Below are positions 47,502 through 58,300 of a stretch of DNA of 64,000 nt, piece after piece. Every line of letters begins with the position of its first letter. The stretch's first letter is position 1. The stretch is from Rhodococcus sp. Leaf278 (GTDB taxonomy: Bacteria; Actinomycetota; Actinomycetes; Mycobacteriales; Mycobacteriaceae). Position numbers and translations under genes: made by a program. The DNA is taken from the NCBI RefSeq assembly GCF_001426085.1, contig NZ_LMRR01000002.1, positions 153,038 through 217,037 of the forward strand, read 5' to 3'. Below the pieces are notes generated by a model, which was not told the DNA's origin, searched no databases, and saw nothing but the letters and a program-made list of their open reading frames with translations.

Positions 47502-48470
47502 ATGTCGTCAGCTCAACACGCAGCCGTACACGTGGAGGACGTTCACAAGTCCTTCGGTGATGTGCATGCGCTGCGCGGCATCAGCTTTTCTGCCGAGCGC
47601 GGGACCGTCCTGGGAATCCTGGGACCCAACGGTGCCGGCAAGACCACAACTGTGAAAGTTCTCTCCACGCTGATCGCACCCGACACCGGCCGAGCCTTCG
47701 TCGCCGGCCACGACGTAGTGGCCGACGCCCCTGCGGTCCGACGCTCGATCATGATGACCGGACAGTACGCGGCACTCGACGACACCCTGTCGGGCCGCGA
47801 GAACATCGAGTTGTTCGGCCGCCTGATGGGTCTGGACAAGAAGGCCGCCAAGGCGCGCGCCAAAGCTCTGCTCGACGAGTTCGATCTTTCCGATACCGGC
47901 AAGCGGCCAGTTCGTGGGTATTCCGGCGGCATGCGTCGCCGCATCGACATCGCGTGCGGACTGGTAGTGCGGCCGGAGGTCGTGTTCCTGGACGAGCCGA
48001 CGACCGGACTCGACCCGCGCAGCCGGCAGGGCGTGTGGTCGCTGGTCGAGGCGCTCAAGGCACAGGGCATCACCGTGCTGTTGACGACGCAGTACCTCGA
48101 AGAAGCGGACGTCCTCAGCGACAACATCATCGTCATCGACCGGGGCACCGTCATCGCGGAGGGCACGTCCGATCAGCTCAAGGCCATGACCGGCGGCAGC
48201 TACTGCGAAGTGGTGCCGCTCGATCCCGGGCAACTCCGGGCGGCCGCGCGCGCACTGGGCGACATGGTTCCTGCTGCCGTTCACGCCGAGATCACCGCTA
48301 CCTCCGATCGAATCTCGGTACCGGCACCCGACGGCGCAGCGACGCTGTCCGAGATCCTGCGCCGAGTCGACGCGGAGGGAATTGTCTTGGCTGACATCGC
48401 CCTGCGACGCCCCTCGCTGGACGACGTGTTCCTCACCCTCACCGGGCACTCACAAGCGAGCTCGAGCTGA
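47502..48470 (+). CDS. Daunorubicin-resistance (DrrA)-type ABC transporter ATPase
   Basis: 322 residues. Walker A ILGPNGAGKTTTVKVLS (about 40), Q-loop TGQYAALDDTLSGRENIELF, signature GYSGGMRRRIDIA (about 140) and Walker B VVFLDEPTTGLDPRS (about 160) are complete. The C-terminal 90 residues form the DrrA-specific domain. With the two permeases it makes an ABC-2 exporter, the usual self-resistance and export system of antibiotic and lipid clusters. Its stop overlaps the first permease (TGATG). Confidence 0.93.
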   Translation: MSSAQHAAVHVEDVHKSFGDVHALRGISFSAERGTVLGILGPNGAGKTTTVKVLSTLIAPDTGRAFVAGHDVVADAPAVRRSIMMTGQYAALDDTLSGRENIELFGRLMGLDKKAAKARAKALLDEFDLSDTGKRPVRGYSGGMRRRIDIACGLVVRPEVVFLDEPTTGLDPRSRQGVWSLVEALKAQGITVLLTTQYLEEADVLSDNIIVIDRGTVIAEGTSDQLKAMTGGSYCEVVPLDPGQLRAAARALGDMVPAAVHAEITATSDRISVPAPDGAATLSEILRRVDAEGIVLADIALRRPSLDDVFLTLTGHSQASSS

Positions 48471-49327
48471 TGACGGCCACGACGCGGGGCGTGCCCAAGA
48501 CACACGCGAGGTTCGTCGAGCGGACCGGTGCCGGCTCCACCACACAGCAGCCGAAGCGGAGGTCACGAACGCGGCCGTCCGGCTTCGTTCAGTGGCAGGC
48601 GCTGACCGGCCGTGCTCTGTGGACGATGCTCACCAAGGGCGAGCTGCTGATTGCAGTTATCGCTCCCCTGATCTTCACCGTCGGCTTCTATCTACCGTTG
48701 AAGTTCGTGATGGGCCTGCAGGGCATCAACTACGCCCAGTTCCTGATGCCTATCATCGTGCTGCAGGCCATGGCTTTCACCGCCATCTCCGCGGCCCAGA
48801 GAGCCTCGGCGGAGGCGATGAGTGGCCTCAACTCTCGTTTGAAAACGATGCCGGTCGTGCGCGGCGTCCCCCTCGTGGCACGAATCTCGAGCGGTGTCGT
48901 CCGCTCGTTGGTGTCCCTCGTATCGGCACTCGGCTTCGGTTACGTCATCGGTTTTCGCTTCACTGCAGGATTCGGTCAGGCACTGTTGTTCTGCGCTCTC
49001 GCCATGCTGATCAGCACCACGCTGTCGATCGGTGCCGATGCAATCGGAACGCTGTCGAAGAGCCCGGAGGCGACCAGCCAGGTGTTGACCCTCCCCCAGC
49101 TCATTCTCGGTATGGCCTCGTGCGGATTCGTTCCGGAAAGTGGTTTTCCAGAGTTCATCCGACCGTTCGTGCGCAACCAGCCGATTTCGCAGTTCTCCTT
49201 CGCGATGCGGGATATGGCCGAAGGTGGAGTCAGCTTTCAGGTGCTGTGGCCGTCGCTGGCGTGGATAGCCGGTCTGATCCTGTTCTTCGTACCGCTTGCC
49301 ATCTGGGCGAGCTCCAGGCCAGAGTGA
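48470..49327 (+). CDS. ABC-2 type permease (DrrB-like)
   Basis: 285 residues with a basic, disordered N-terminus (about 45 residues) and six predicted membrane helices starting near GELLIAVIAPLIFTVGFYLP. The family feature GLNSRLKTMPVVRGVPLVAR precedes the third helix, and IRPFVRNQPISQFSFAMRDM lies before the last. It is coupled to the ATPase gene and 10 bases before a second permease. Confidence 0.88.
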   Translation: MTATTRGVPKTHARFVERTGAGSTTQQPKRRSRTRPSGFVQWQALTGRALWTMLTKGELLIAVIAPLIFTVGFYLPLKFVMGLQGINYAQFLMPIIVLQAMAFTAISAAQRASAEAMSGLNSRLKTMPVVRGVPLVARISSGVVRSLVSLVSALGFGYVIGFRFTAGFGQALLFCALAMLISTTLSIGADAIGTLSKSPEATSQVLTLPQLILGMASCGFVPESGFPEFIRPFVRNQPISQFSFAMRDMAEGGVSFQVLWPSLAWIAGLILFFVPLAIWASSRPE

Positions 49328-49337
49328 CGAGGCCGAG

Positions 49338-50192
49338 ATGACGATGTCAGAAGCGTCGGTGAACACCGCGCGCGTTTCGAAGTTGACCTTTCCCGAGCCC
49401 AATATGGCCCTCCGAGAAGGGTCGATCCGTGCGCTTTGGACGCACAGCCTGATTCAAGCCAAGCGACTTCTGATGCGGTGGATGCGCGACCCGTCGACAA
49501 TGATTCAGGCGTTGCTCTACCCCGCATTGATGCTGGTCATGTTCCGTGTGGTGCTCGGCAACTCGATTTCCGCCGCCACCGGATCTCCGGCGGTCTACGG
49601 CCAGGTGCCGATGATTGCTCTCGTCGGAGCCATGTTCGGATCGATCGTCAGCGCTGTCGGCCTCAAGGGCGAACGGAAATCGGGCTTGTTGTCCCGGTTC
49701 TGGACGACACCCACGCACCGCGCCGCCGGCCTGCTGGGCCGGATGATCGCCGAAGGAGTTCGGGTACTGGTCACCACCATCGTCATCACCAGTGCCGGTG
49801 TGGCGCTGGGGTTCAGATTCACGCAGGGAATTCCGGCCGGCATTTTGTTGATCTTGATTCCGGTGGTCTTCGGTATCGGGTTTGCGGTAATGGTGACATT
49901 CCTGGCAACGGTCGCCGGAGACGCACCCCTGGTCGAAGTCGTCTCGATTTTCGCCACCTTGCTGATGTTCTTCAACGCCGGCTTCGTTCCAGTGCTGGCC
50001 TACCCGCCGTGGCTTCAACCCGTCGTCGCCGCTCAGCCGATGTCGGTCGCGGTCAGCGCAATGCGGAACCTGGCAATGGGCGGTCCGGTTCTGACGCCGG
50101 TCTTGCAAACCCTTGCGTGGTCGCTCGGGATGGCAGCTGTGTTTCTGATCCCGGCGATCCGCGGTTACAAGAAAGCATCTGCGACGGGCTGA
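49338..50192 (+). CDS. ABC-2 type permease (DrrC-like)
   Basis: 284 residues, homologous in layout to the previous gene: DPSTMIQALLYPALMLVMFR, GERKSGLLSRFWTTPTHRAA and VVAAQPMSVAVSAMRNLAMG. The ATG at 49338 is chosen because it follows the preceding stop by 10 bases with GAGG upstream (CGAGGCCGAG); earlier in-frame starts lie inside that gene. Two distinct permeases suggest a heterodimeric export channel. Confidence 0.88.
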   Translation: MTMSEASVNTARVSKLTFPEPNMALREGSIRALWTHSLIQAKRLLMRWMRDPSTMIQALLYPALMLVMFRVVLGNSISAATGSPAVYGQVPMIALVGAMFGSIVSAVGLKGERKSGLLSRFWTTPTHRAAGLLGRMIAEGVRVLVTTIVITSAGVALGFRFTQGIPAGILLILIPVVFGIGFAVMVTFLATVAGDAPLVEVVSIFATLLMFFNAGFVPVLAYPPWLQPVVAAQPMSVAVSAMRNLAMGGPVLTPVLQTLAWSLGMAAVFLIPAIRGYKKASATG

Positions 50193-50227
50193 CAGGCCCC
50201 GAGAAGATAGACCTCCCACCGAAGCCT

Positions 50228-50256
50228 TTCAATCGAGCCACGTTTGTGCGTACCGT
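50228..50256 (+). promoter_or_regulatory. Predicted promoter of the glycosyltransferase gene at 50265
   Basis: TTCAAT (-35, 50228-50233) and TACCGT (-10, 50251-50256) with 17-base spacing. The transcript would begin at or just before the ATG at 50265, so the gene is probably leaderless and separate from the exporter operon. Confidence 0.5.
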
Positions 50257-50264
50257 AAATGGTC

Positions 50265-51149
50265 ATGCCCATTTCAGACATGCCTTCTGTATCGGTGATC
50301 ATTCCCGTCGGTGCCTTCGACGAGATGCTGGCAGCTCAACTGAGGGCTCTGGCCGATCAGGATTTCGAGGGCGACTTCCAGGTTGTCCTTGCGGACAACT
50401 CCGGGAGTGGCGAGCTTCGGCAATACCTCGAGACGTGCCCTCTCCCCGCCCGGTTCTCCACTGTGTACGTCGACGCGTCGGAGGCAAAAGGAGCTGCGCA
50501 TGCCCGCAACCGCGGTGCGGACGCGGCTACGGGTGAGCTGCTCGCCTTTTGTGACGCCGATGACGTGGTGCATCGAGATTGGCTGAGCACGCTCACCCGG
50601 ATGGCGACGCACTTCGATCTCGTCGGAACTGCAGTCGAGACGTCATCTCTGAACGGCGAGCGTGCATTGTCCTGGACGCCGAGCCTCGCTCCGGAGCACC
50701 AGGGTGGAAATTCGTTTCGCCCGTTCGCGATCGGAGCCAGCATGGCGTGCCGAGCCGAGGTGTATCACTCTCTGGGCGGCATGAACAACGAATTCGCGGC
50801 CAGCCAAGACGTCGAATTCAGTTGGCGCGCCCAATTGGCCGGTCACAGTTTCAGCTTCGATCACGAGCCCAAGGTCTCGTACCGTCTACGCGACCGCCTC
50901 GGACCGCTACTGCGTCAGTCGTACCGTGCCGGATACGGCACTACCAAGCTCGTCGGTGAGTACCGTCGCCATGGGTGCCCCCCACTGAGCATTCGTCTCG
51001 TGCTGCTGCGCTGGGGCGTGTTGATAGTGCGTAACCCTTTACTGCCGACGTCGATCACCAAGCTGTCCCGGGGACACTGGTTACGCGCCCTCTACATCCG
51101 AGTCGGTGAATTACGCGCCGGAATCGAGTATCGAGCGATCGGTTGGTGA
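50265..51149 (+). CDS. Glycosyltransferase family 2 protein
   Basis: A 294-residue GT-A enzyme: MPISDMPSVSVIIPVGAFDE, then a shortened donor loop LADNSGSGELRQYLETC, HARNRGADAATGELLAFCDA and DADD metal site, and the acceptor-side ASQDVEFSWRAQLAGHSF. The ATG at 50265 follows the predicted promoter; an ATG two codons earlier (50259) is alternative. It is close to the paralogue at 17679, including GIEYRAIGW at the C-terminus versus GRRYGSLAW. Whether it glycosylates the NRPS product or a cell-wall glycan cannot be told. Confidence 0.87.
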   Translation: MPISDMPSVSVIIPVGAFDEMLAAQLRALADQDFEGDFQVVLADNSGSGELRQYLETCPLPARFSTVYVDASEAKGAAHARNRGADAATGELLAFCDADDVVHRDWLSTLTRMATHFDLVGTAVETSSLNGERALSWTPSLAPEHQGGNSFRPFAIGASMACRAEVYHSLGGMNNEFAASQDVEFSWRAQLAGHSFSFDHEPKVSYRLRDRLGPLLRQSYRAGYGTTKLVGEYRRHGCPPLSIRLVLLRWGVLIVRNPLLPTSITKLSRGHWLRALYIRVGELRAGIEYRAIGW

Positions 51150-51320
51150 GCCAGCCGTCCGCAAGAGTGAGCATCATCACACTTGCCTGAACGCACAACT
51201 CGTCGACCAGTAGTTCTGCAATTGTCCAAAAGGTTGCTCGCACTATGAATGTTACGGTTATGTCACCCACATGCTATCTCCGACGTCGTCCGACGCGGTG
51301 AGCTGAACCGGAAAGAGGCC

Positions 51321-52244
51321 ATGGCGATTACCACCCGCGTTGCGCGTGCTCTATGCGTACTCGCAGCAACGTCCGCCGTGATTCTCTCCGGAACCTCCGT
51401 CGCATCTGCCGACCCAGCCGCTACCCCTGTGGCGATCCCGACCGTGGAGGGTACCAACGACTTCGGCTGTGTTCCCAGCCCCGAGCATCCTCGACCCGTC
51501 GTGCTGATCCACGGAACGAAGATGGACTCCACGACGTGGACCGTTCTGGCCCCCCAGCTCATCGAACAGGGCTACTGCGTGTTCGCACCCAACTACGGTG
51601 CGGTCGGCCTGCTGTTCGAGCCCGGCAAGGTCGTATGGGGCTCTGGTGACATCCCCGAGTCGGCGCGTGAGGTCGGCGGCTTCATCGACGAGGTTTTGGC
51701 TGCAACAGGTGCCTCGCAGGTGGATGTTGTCGGGCATTCACAGGGCGGAATCGTAGCTCGGCAGTACATGAAGTTCGACGGCGGCACGGACCCCGCCGAC
51801 CCCTCCCGTAACAAAGTCCACAGCCTTGTCACGTTGGGTGCGACCAACCATGGGACAACGTTCGGTGGCCTTCAGGAACTGGCGAAGCTGGTCACATCAC
51901 TCGGACTCCCCGGGGACGCCATCACTCCGCTGACGTGGAACATGGCCGGAGCACAGCAATTGGTGGGGTCCCCGGTTCTGGTCAACCTCAATGCCGGCGG
52001 CGACGCCCTTCCCGGCGTCGACTACACGGTCATCGCTACTCGCGACGACCAGATCTCGACACCCCCCGAACTCACCTTTCTACGTACCGGTGACACGGAG
52101 TCGGTTCACAACCTCTGGGTGCAGGACGTGTGTCCAGGTGCTACCACCGGCCATCTCGGTCTTGTGACGGATCCGGCCCCGAACTACATGGTGCTCTCCG
52201 CGCTAGACCCCGAATACGCGAAGGCTCACTCCGCACCCTGCTGA
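51321..52244 (+). CDS. Secreted triacylglycerol lipase/esterase (alpha/beta hydrolase, Lip_2-like)
   Basis: 307 residues. Signal peptide MAITTRVARALCVLAATSAV, cleaved after SVASA. The oxyanion strand is VVLIHGT, the nucleophile elbow GHSQGGIVA (Ser near residue 140), with Asp in VIATRDDQI and His in TGHLG near the C-terminus. Two Cys pairs could form disulfides, fitting an exported enzyme. The ATG follows GAAAGAGG. It converges with the NRPS, 87 bases away; it could process a lipid or peptide product, but a general secreted lipase is as likely. Confidence 0.85.
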   Translation: MAITTRVARALCVLAATSAVILSGTSVASADPAATPVAIPTVEGTNDFGCVPSPEHPRPVVLIHGTKMDSTTWTVLAPQLIEQGYCVFAPNYGAVGLLFEPGKVVWGSGDIPESAREVGGFIDEVLAATGASQVDVVGHSQGGIVARQYMKFDGGTDPADPSRNKVHSLVTLGATNHGTTFGGLQELAKLVTSLGLPGDAITPLTWNMAGAQQLVGSPVLVNLNAGGDALPGVDYTVIATRDDQISTPPELTFLRTGDTESVHNLWVQDVCPGATTGHLGLVTDPAPNYMVLSALDPEYAKAHSAPC

Positions 52245-52250
52245 CGTGAC

Positions 52251-52268
52251 GGTCCGGTCTCTCGGACC
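52251..52268. terminator. Short hairpin between the lipase and NRPS genes
   Basis: GGTCCG / CGGACC with a six-base loop lies just after the lipase stop between two convergent genes. Six base pairs only; modest support. Confidence 0.4.
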
Positions 52269-52331
52269 CCACGGTCCGCCGCGCTGGACGACTCCGGGAC
52301 CGCTCACCATGGCCTCGGCCTGACCGACCGT

Positions 52332-55300
52332 TCACCCCTCGGCGGCCTCCATCGCGGCGTCGAGTGCCCGCCCGACCACAACCAGCGACTCCGCTGAGGT
52401 CATGTTTGCGTGAGTGCTCTCGACGTCGACGTTCTCGATAGAGCCGCCCACGTACGGCGACCACAGCAGCGCAGCATCACCGGCAGAAGGGTGATCACGA
52501 GCTGCGGAGAAGAACAACAGATCCCCCTCGAGTGCCACCGGCGAATAGCCGTTGATCTTCGTCGCGCTCGCGAGAGCGTCCTCGTACAGGTTCGACACCT
52601 GCAGCTCATCGAAGATGTCCAGCTCCGCCAGCACGAGATCGACGACCTGCCGGCGAGTGGCCTCGCTGCTCAGATCAGTGAGTTCCCCCGCCCCACCGAT
52701 CCCGAGCGCGCGCAAGTTGTCCGCGAACTCCTCGGTGAACACCGCCTCGTCGACGGTGGGGAGACTGTCGAGCATCGCCACGACGCCGACTTCGCGGCCG
52801 GCAGCTCGCAGTGCACCAGCTGTTGCGTGAGCAAGAACGCCACCGAACGACCACCCCAGGAGGTGGATGGGTCCGGTCGGCTGCACACGAACCATCTCCC
52901 GTGCGTACAGCTCGGCCTGCTCCACCATGGTGCGCGGCGATTCCGATGCGCCGCGCAGCTGCGGAAGCTGCACGCCGTAGATGGGGCGGCCCGGAGCGGT
53001 GGTCTCGGCCAACGCGGCATAGTTCCAGGCCAGGCCGATCATCGGGTGGATACAGAACAACGCCGGACGGTCGCCGCCGGTTCGAATGGGAAGTATCGCC
53101 GCCAGCGGATCTGCCGTAGCGCCGCCAGTTGCCGAACCTACCTCCTCGTCGATCCGACGCGCGAGCAGCTCGACGGTGGGCTCGGTCAGGACCCACTGCA
53201 CCGGCACCGCCGACCCGCACCGCGATCGGATTCGAGCCGCGAGCTTCGCAGCGAGCAGTGAATTACCGCCCAGCTCGAAGAATCTGTCGTCGAGCCCGAC
53301 GTTGTCGAGCCCCAGCACGTCGGCGACCGAAGCAGCCACGTCCGCTTCGAGATCCGTGGCCGGAGCGCGAAACTCGATCCGGCGCACCTGCGGGTCCGGT
53401 AGTGCGCGACGATCGAGCTTGCCGTTGACCGTCAACGGCAACGACTCGAGGGCCATCAGGGCCTCGGGGACCATGTACGAGGCCAGGCTCTGCGCCACGT
53501 GCCCGCGAACGTGATCGAGATCCACGGACTGGTCGTCGGGCACGACGTATCCGATCAGACGGGATCCGAGGTGATCGTCTTCACGGACGATGGCAACAGC
53601 CTGCGCCACACCGGGTGCGGACAGAAGAGCCGCTTCGACCTCGCCGAGCTCGATCCTGAAGCCCCTTAGCTGCACCTGCGAGTCCGCCCGGCCGACGTAG
53701 TCGAGGGTGCCCTGCGGCGTCCACTGCGCCAGGTCGCCGGTGCGGTACATACGCGCGCCGACACCCTGGAACGGATTCGCGACGAATCGTCCCACCGTCA
53801 GTCCTGCACGTCCGAGGTACCCGCGCGCGAGCTGCACTCCGAAGACGTAGACCTCGCCCACCACTCCGACCGGCACTGGACGCAGACCCTGATCGAGGAC
53901 GTACGTTCCGAGGCCGTCGATCGCAGTCCCGATCGGGTGTCGGACGTTCTCGTCGACATCACGGACCTCGTGATGTGTCACGTGCACCGTGGTCTCGGTG
54001 ATCCCGTACATGTTGCTCAGCAGCGGCGCATCGACGCTGTGCGCATCGAACCATCCGGTGAGCTTGCTCGGATCGAGGGCCTCACCGCCGAAAACGATGT
54101 GTCGCAACGCCGTCGGAGACGACGACGCGCCCCGCTCGGCGTCGACGAACTGGTAGAACGCCGACGGCGTCTGGCTGAGCATCGTCACGCCCTCGCGCGC
54201 CACGAGCTCGACGAACTCTCGAGGCGAACGGGACGTTGCATGATCCACCACCACGAGAGTGCCGCCGTGCAACAACGGTCCCCATATCTCCCACACGGAG
54301 AAGTCGAACGCGAACGAATGGAACATGGTCCAGACGTCACCGGGTCCGAAATCGAACGTCCGATCGGTGTTGCGGAACAGCCGTACGACGTTCTCGTTCG
54401 GCACCGCAACACCTTTGGGAGTACCGGTGGACCCGGAGGTGTAGATGACGTACGCGAGATCCGCACCACTGCGTGTCGCATCGGGTCGGGTCACCGAAGG
54501 CTGCTCGGTCACACCCGCACCCTCCCACGCGATGACGGGCACACCGAATTCGGCGTACGACGTCGCGCCGTCACGGTCCGTCAGTACACATGTCGGACGT
54601 GCATCCTCGATCATGAAGCGCGCCCGGTCGAGCGGCAGTGACGTGTCGACGGGGAGGTAGCCGGCACCGGACTTCAGTACGGCCAGCAAGCCGACGATCA
54701 GCTCGATACCGCGGGGAAGCGCTATAGCAACCAGGGTTTCCCGCCCCGCACCGGCGTCGACGAGCGTGCCGACCAGAGTGTCGGCACGTACGTCGAGCTC
54801 GCGGTAGGTCACGCGTTCGTCACCGAAGACCACGGCGACAGCGTCGGGTGCGGCCGATACCTGCTTCTCGAACAGGGAGATCAGCGACTCGTCCGACGCC
54901 TCGGAATCGAGCTCGGCTGCAACGGTTTCCGTCACACCGTTCCAGACCTCGAGCACCTGCGCCCGCTCGGCACCATCGAGAATGTCGATGGAACCGGCTG
55001 TGTCGGCTCCCCTCGATGCGTCGGCGAGCGAGTCGAGTACGCGAGCAAATCTCGTCGTCATCGATTCCGCGGCGTCCACGTCGACCAGATCGGCCCGGTA
55101 CTTCAGGGTGAAGGTGATCTCGGCGTCGGCTACGACCACCATGGTCAACGGGTAGTGAGTTGCATCCTTGGTGTCGACACCGAGGACGCTCATCCCGTCG
55201 ATCGAGCTCGCCGCGGACAACCCGGACTTGTCGATCGGGTACGACTCGAACACCACCAGGGTGTCGAACACCGCTGCCGAGCCGACCGTCTGCTGAATGT

Positions 55301-58300
55301 CGGTCAGACCTACGTAATGATGATCGAGAAGTTCCGCCTGCGCCCTCTGCGTGCGGTGCACCAGATCCTCGATGCTCGCGTTCGCGTCCTGGGTGAATCT
55401 GACCGGAACGGTGTTGATGAACAGACCGACCATCGATTCGATGCCGTCGAGCTCCGCTGGACGACCGGACACCGTGGTTCCGAACACGACATCGTCGCGA
55501 GTCAGCAAGCGCGAGAGCAGAACTCCCCACGCCACCTGAACCAGAGTGTTCATCGTGACGCCCAGTTCCGACGCGCGGTCCGACAACCGAGCGGCGTCCA
55601 CACCGCTGAGGACGAACTTCTTTTCGGCGATCTCAGGGGAGTCGGCGTCTGCCGAGCCACGCTGCGAGATCAGCGTCGGATCGTCCAGTCCTGCGAACGC
55701 CCGTCGCCACGCGTCCAGCGAGTCGTCGATGTCACGCGTGGACAGCCACGCAAGGAAATTCCGGTACGGACGCACCCTCGGCAGAACGGACGTCTCACCG
55801 CGGGTTGCGTACAGGACCAGCAGATCCTTCATCAAGATGGGCATCGACCAGCCGTCGAGCAGAATGTGGTGGCTGGTCACGCCGAGCGTCCACCGATCGG
55901 CAGCCGTGCGGATCAACAGGAACCTGATCAACGGCGGCGCGGTCATGTCGAATCCGAGCGCTTGTTCAGCACTCAGCAGCTGGTCCGCCGTCGTCGAATC
56001 GTGTTCGGCAACAGTGAGATCGACGGTGCGCCACGGCACGCCAACCGAGTCGACGACGACCTGCACAGCATTGCCGGTCTCGTCGCGCAGGTATGCGGTG
56101 CGCAGGTTGGAATACCGTTCGAGAATCCGATCCGCCGCGACGTGCAGCCTCTCCGAGTCGACGTCGCCGCCGAGGTGCAGCTGGATCTGTGTGGTGTACA
56201 CGTCGGTCGCGGCCTCGGAGATCGACGCGTGGAACAGCAGTCCGTTCTGCAGCGGCGACAGCGGCCAGATGTCGCGCACCGACGGCAGCTGTGCCTCTAC
56301 CTGCTCGATGTCGCGCTGAGTGAGCTGCACGAGCGGGAGATCCGACGGGGTCAGACCGCCGGCACCGTCGTGTCGTCCGTGCTCGACGATGGACGTCAGC
56401 GCATCTCGCCAGTGCTCGGCCAAGGCGTGAACGTCCGACTCCGCCAACAGGGTCGTCGGGAAGCCGAAGTCTGCAGTGAGGCGTCCACCGACCACGACGG
56501 CGTTGATGTCGATCGGAGCCATGGCGGGGGCGTCCACATCGGGCATCCCGGTCAGGTCACCGAGATCGCCGGCCGGAATCCACCCGACCTTCTCCATGCC
56601 CTCGGGTATGTCGGCCGCCGACACGCGGCCCAGGTAGTTGAAGCTGATCTGCGCGTGCGCCGCCGAGGGCGGTGCAAACGCCGGGTCGCCCATGTACCGC
56701 AGCAATCCGTAGCCCAGACCCTTGTCCGGAATCGATCGCAGCTGCTCCTTGACCGACTTCACGACGGCACCCGCAGCGACGCCACCGGAGAAGGCGTCGC
56801 CCACGTCGATTGTCTCGAGTTCGAGTCGGACGGGGTAGATGCCGGTGAACCAGCCGACCGTACGGGACAGATCTGCCCCTGGGGCCAGCGACTCCTCGCG
56901 CCCGTGACCCTCGAGTCTGATCAGAACCGACGAAGACCGTGTACCCCGCTCGTCACGCCAGCGGGCCACCGCGAGCGAGAGTGCGGCGAGGAGAACATCG
57001 TCGACACCGGCGTTGAAGGCAGTGGGGATCGCCGTCGTCAGGGCCTCGGTCGTGGCCTCGTCCACCTCGATGTGGACCTTGCGCACAGTCGACGCCAAGT
57101 CCACCGTTGGGTCGAAGGGGCGCGTACCGACGGGCACCTCGATCCGATCCAGAACCGAAGTCCAGTAGGGCAATTCGGCTCGACGGAGGTCGGACCCAGC
57201 GTTGTCGACCAGTGCGTGCGCCCAGCGCCGGAACGACGTGCCGACCGCATCGAGTGCCGGTACCGACCCGGCAGACACCTGCAGCCAGGCCGAAATCAGA
57301 TCGGGAACGATGATGCGCCAGGACACGCCGTCGACGACGAGGTGGTGAGCAGCGACGATGAGCCTGCCCGTCTCGTCGGTTCGTTCTCCCGACGGTGATG
57401 CCGGATCGAGCCAGGCGAACTCGACGACTCGTCCGGCCGCCGGGTCCAGACGACTCAGCGCACCCTCGAGTGCCGACGCAGCGAGGTTGAGACGATCCTC
57501 GTCACCGAGGCCCGGATCGAAGGCCGTGCGAGTGACGGCCGCTGCGACATCGACACTGCCCTGCTCGCGCGTGTGCAGCACCCACGCACCCTCCACGTCG
57601 CGTTGCAGCACCGCTCGCAACATGTCGTGGCGATCGATCACGGCGGTGAGGGTGGCGACGATCTGGTTCTCGGTGATGCCGGCTGGAAGCTCGAGAGCGA
57701 GGTTCTGGGTGAACCGATCGAAGCCACCGGCGCGCTCGACCATGAAGCCGACGGCCGGGGTCAGCGGAATCGTCCCCACTCCCCCGCCGGGCAGTTCCTC
57801 GAGCACCTCGGCGGCTCCGGATTCCACGATCTCGGCCAGTGCGGCAACGGTTCTGAGCTCGAACACGTCCCGAGGTCCGAAGTTCAGGCCGCGGGCCCGG
57901 GCGCGCGAGACCAGCTGGATGGACACGATGCTGTCACCGCCGAGGGCGAAGAACGAGTCGTCCACGCCCACGGTGTCGACACCGAGTACTTCCGCGAACA
58001 CCTCGCTCAGTGCGCGTTCGGTGTCGGTGGACGGTTCCCGACCTGCAGCGGTCTCGAACACCGGCTCCGGCAATGCGTTTCGGTCGAGCTTGCCCACCGG
58101 GGTCAGCGGCACTTCGTCCACCACGACGACGGCCGAGGGCACCATGTGTGCAGGAAGCGACTTCCCGACGTGCTCACGAACGTCCGCGGCGTCGATGTGA
58201 GCTCCCGGCTGCAAGCGCACGTAGGACACGAGCGCGGTGCCGCCGGAGGCAAGCGTCCGCCCGAGGGTGGCCACGAAATCGACGCCCGGGTAGGTCGCGA

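Noticed and set aside
55155..57398. A 747-codon plus-strand open frame
   Set aside because: Entirely antisense to the NRPS E and C domains, no recognisable fold, and composition typical of a shadow frame.
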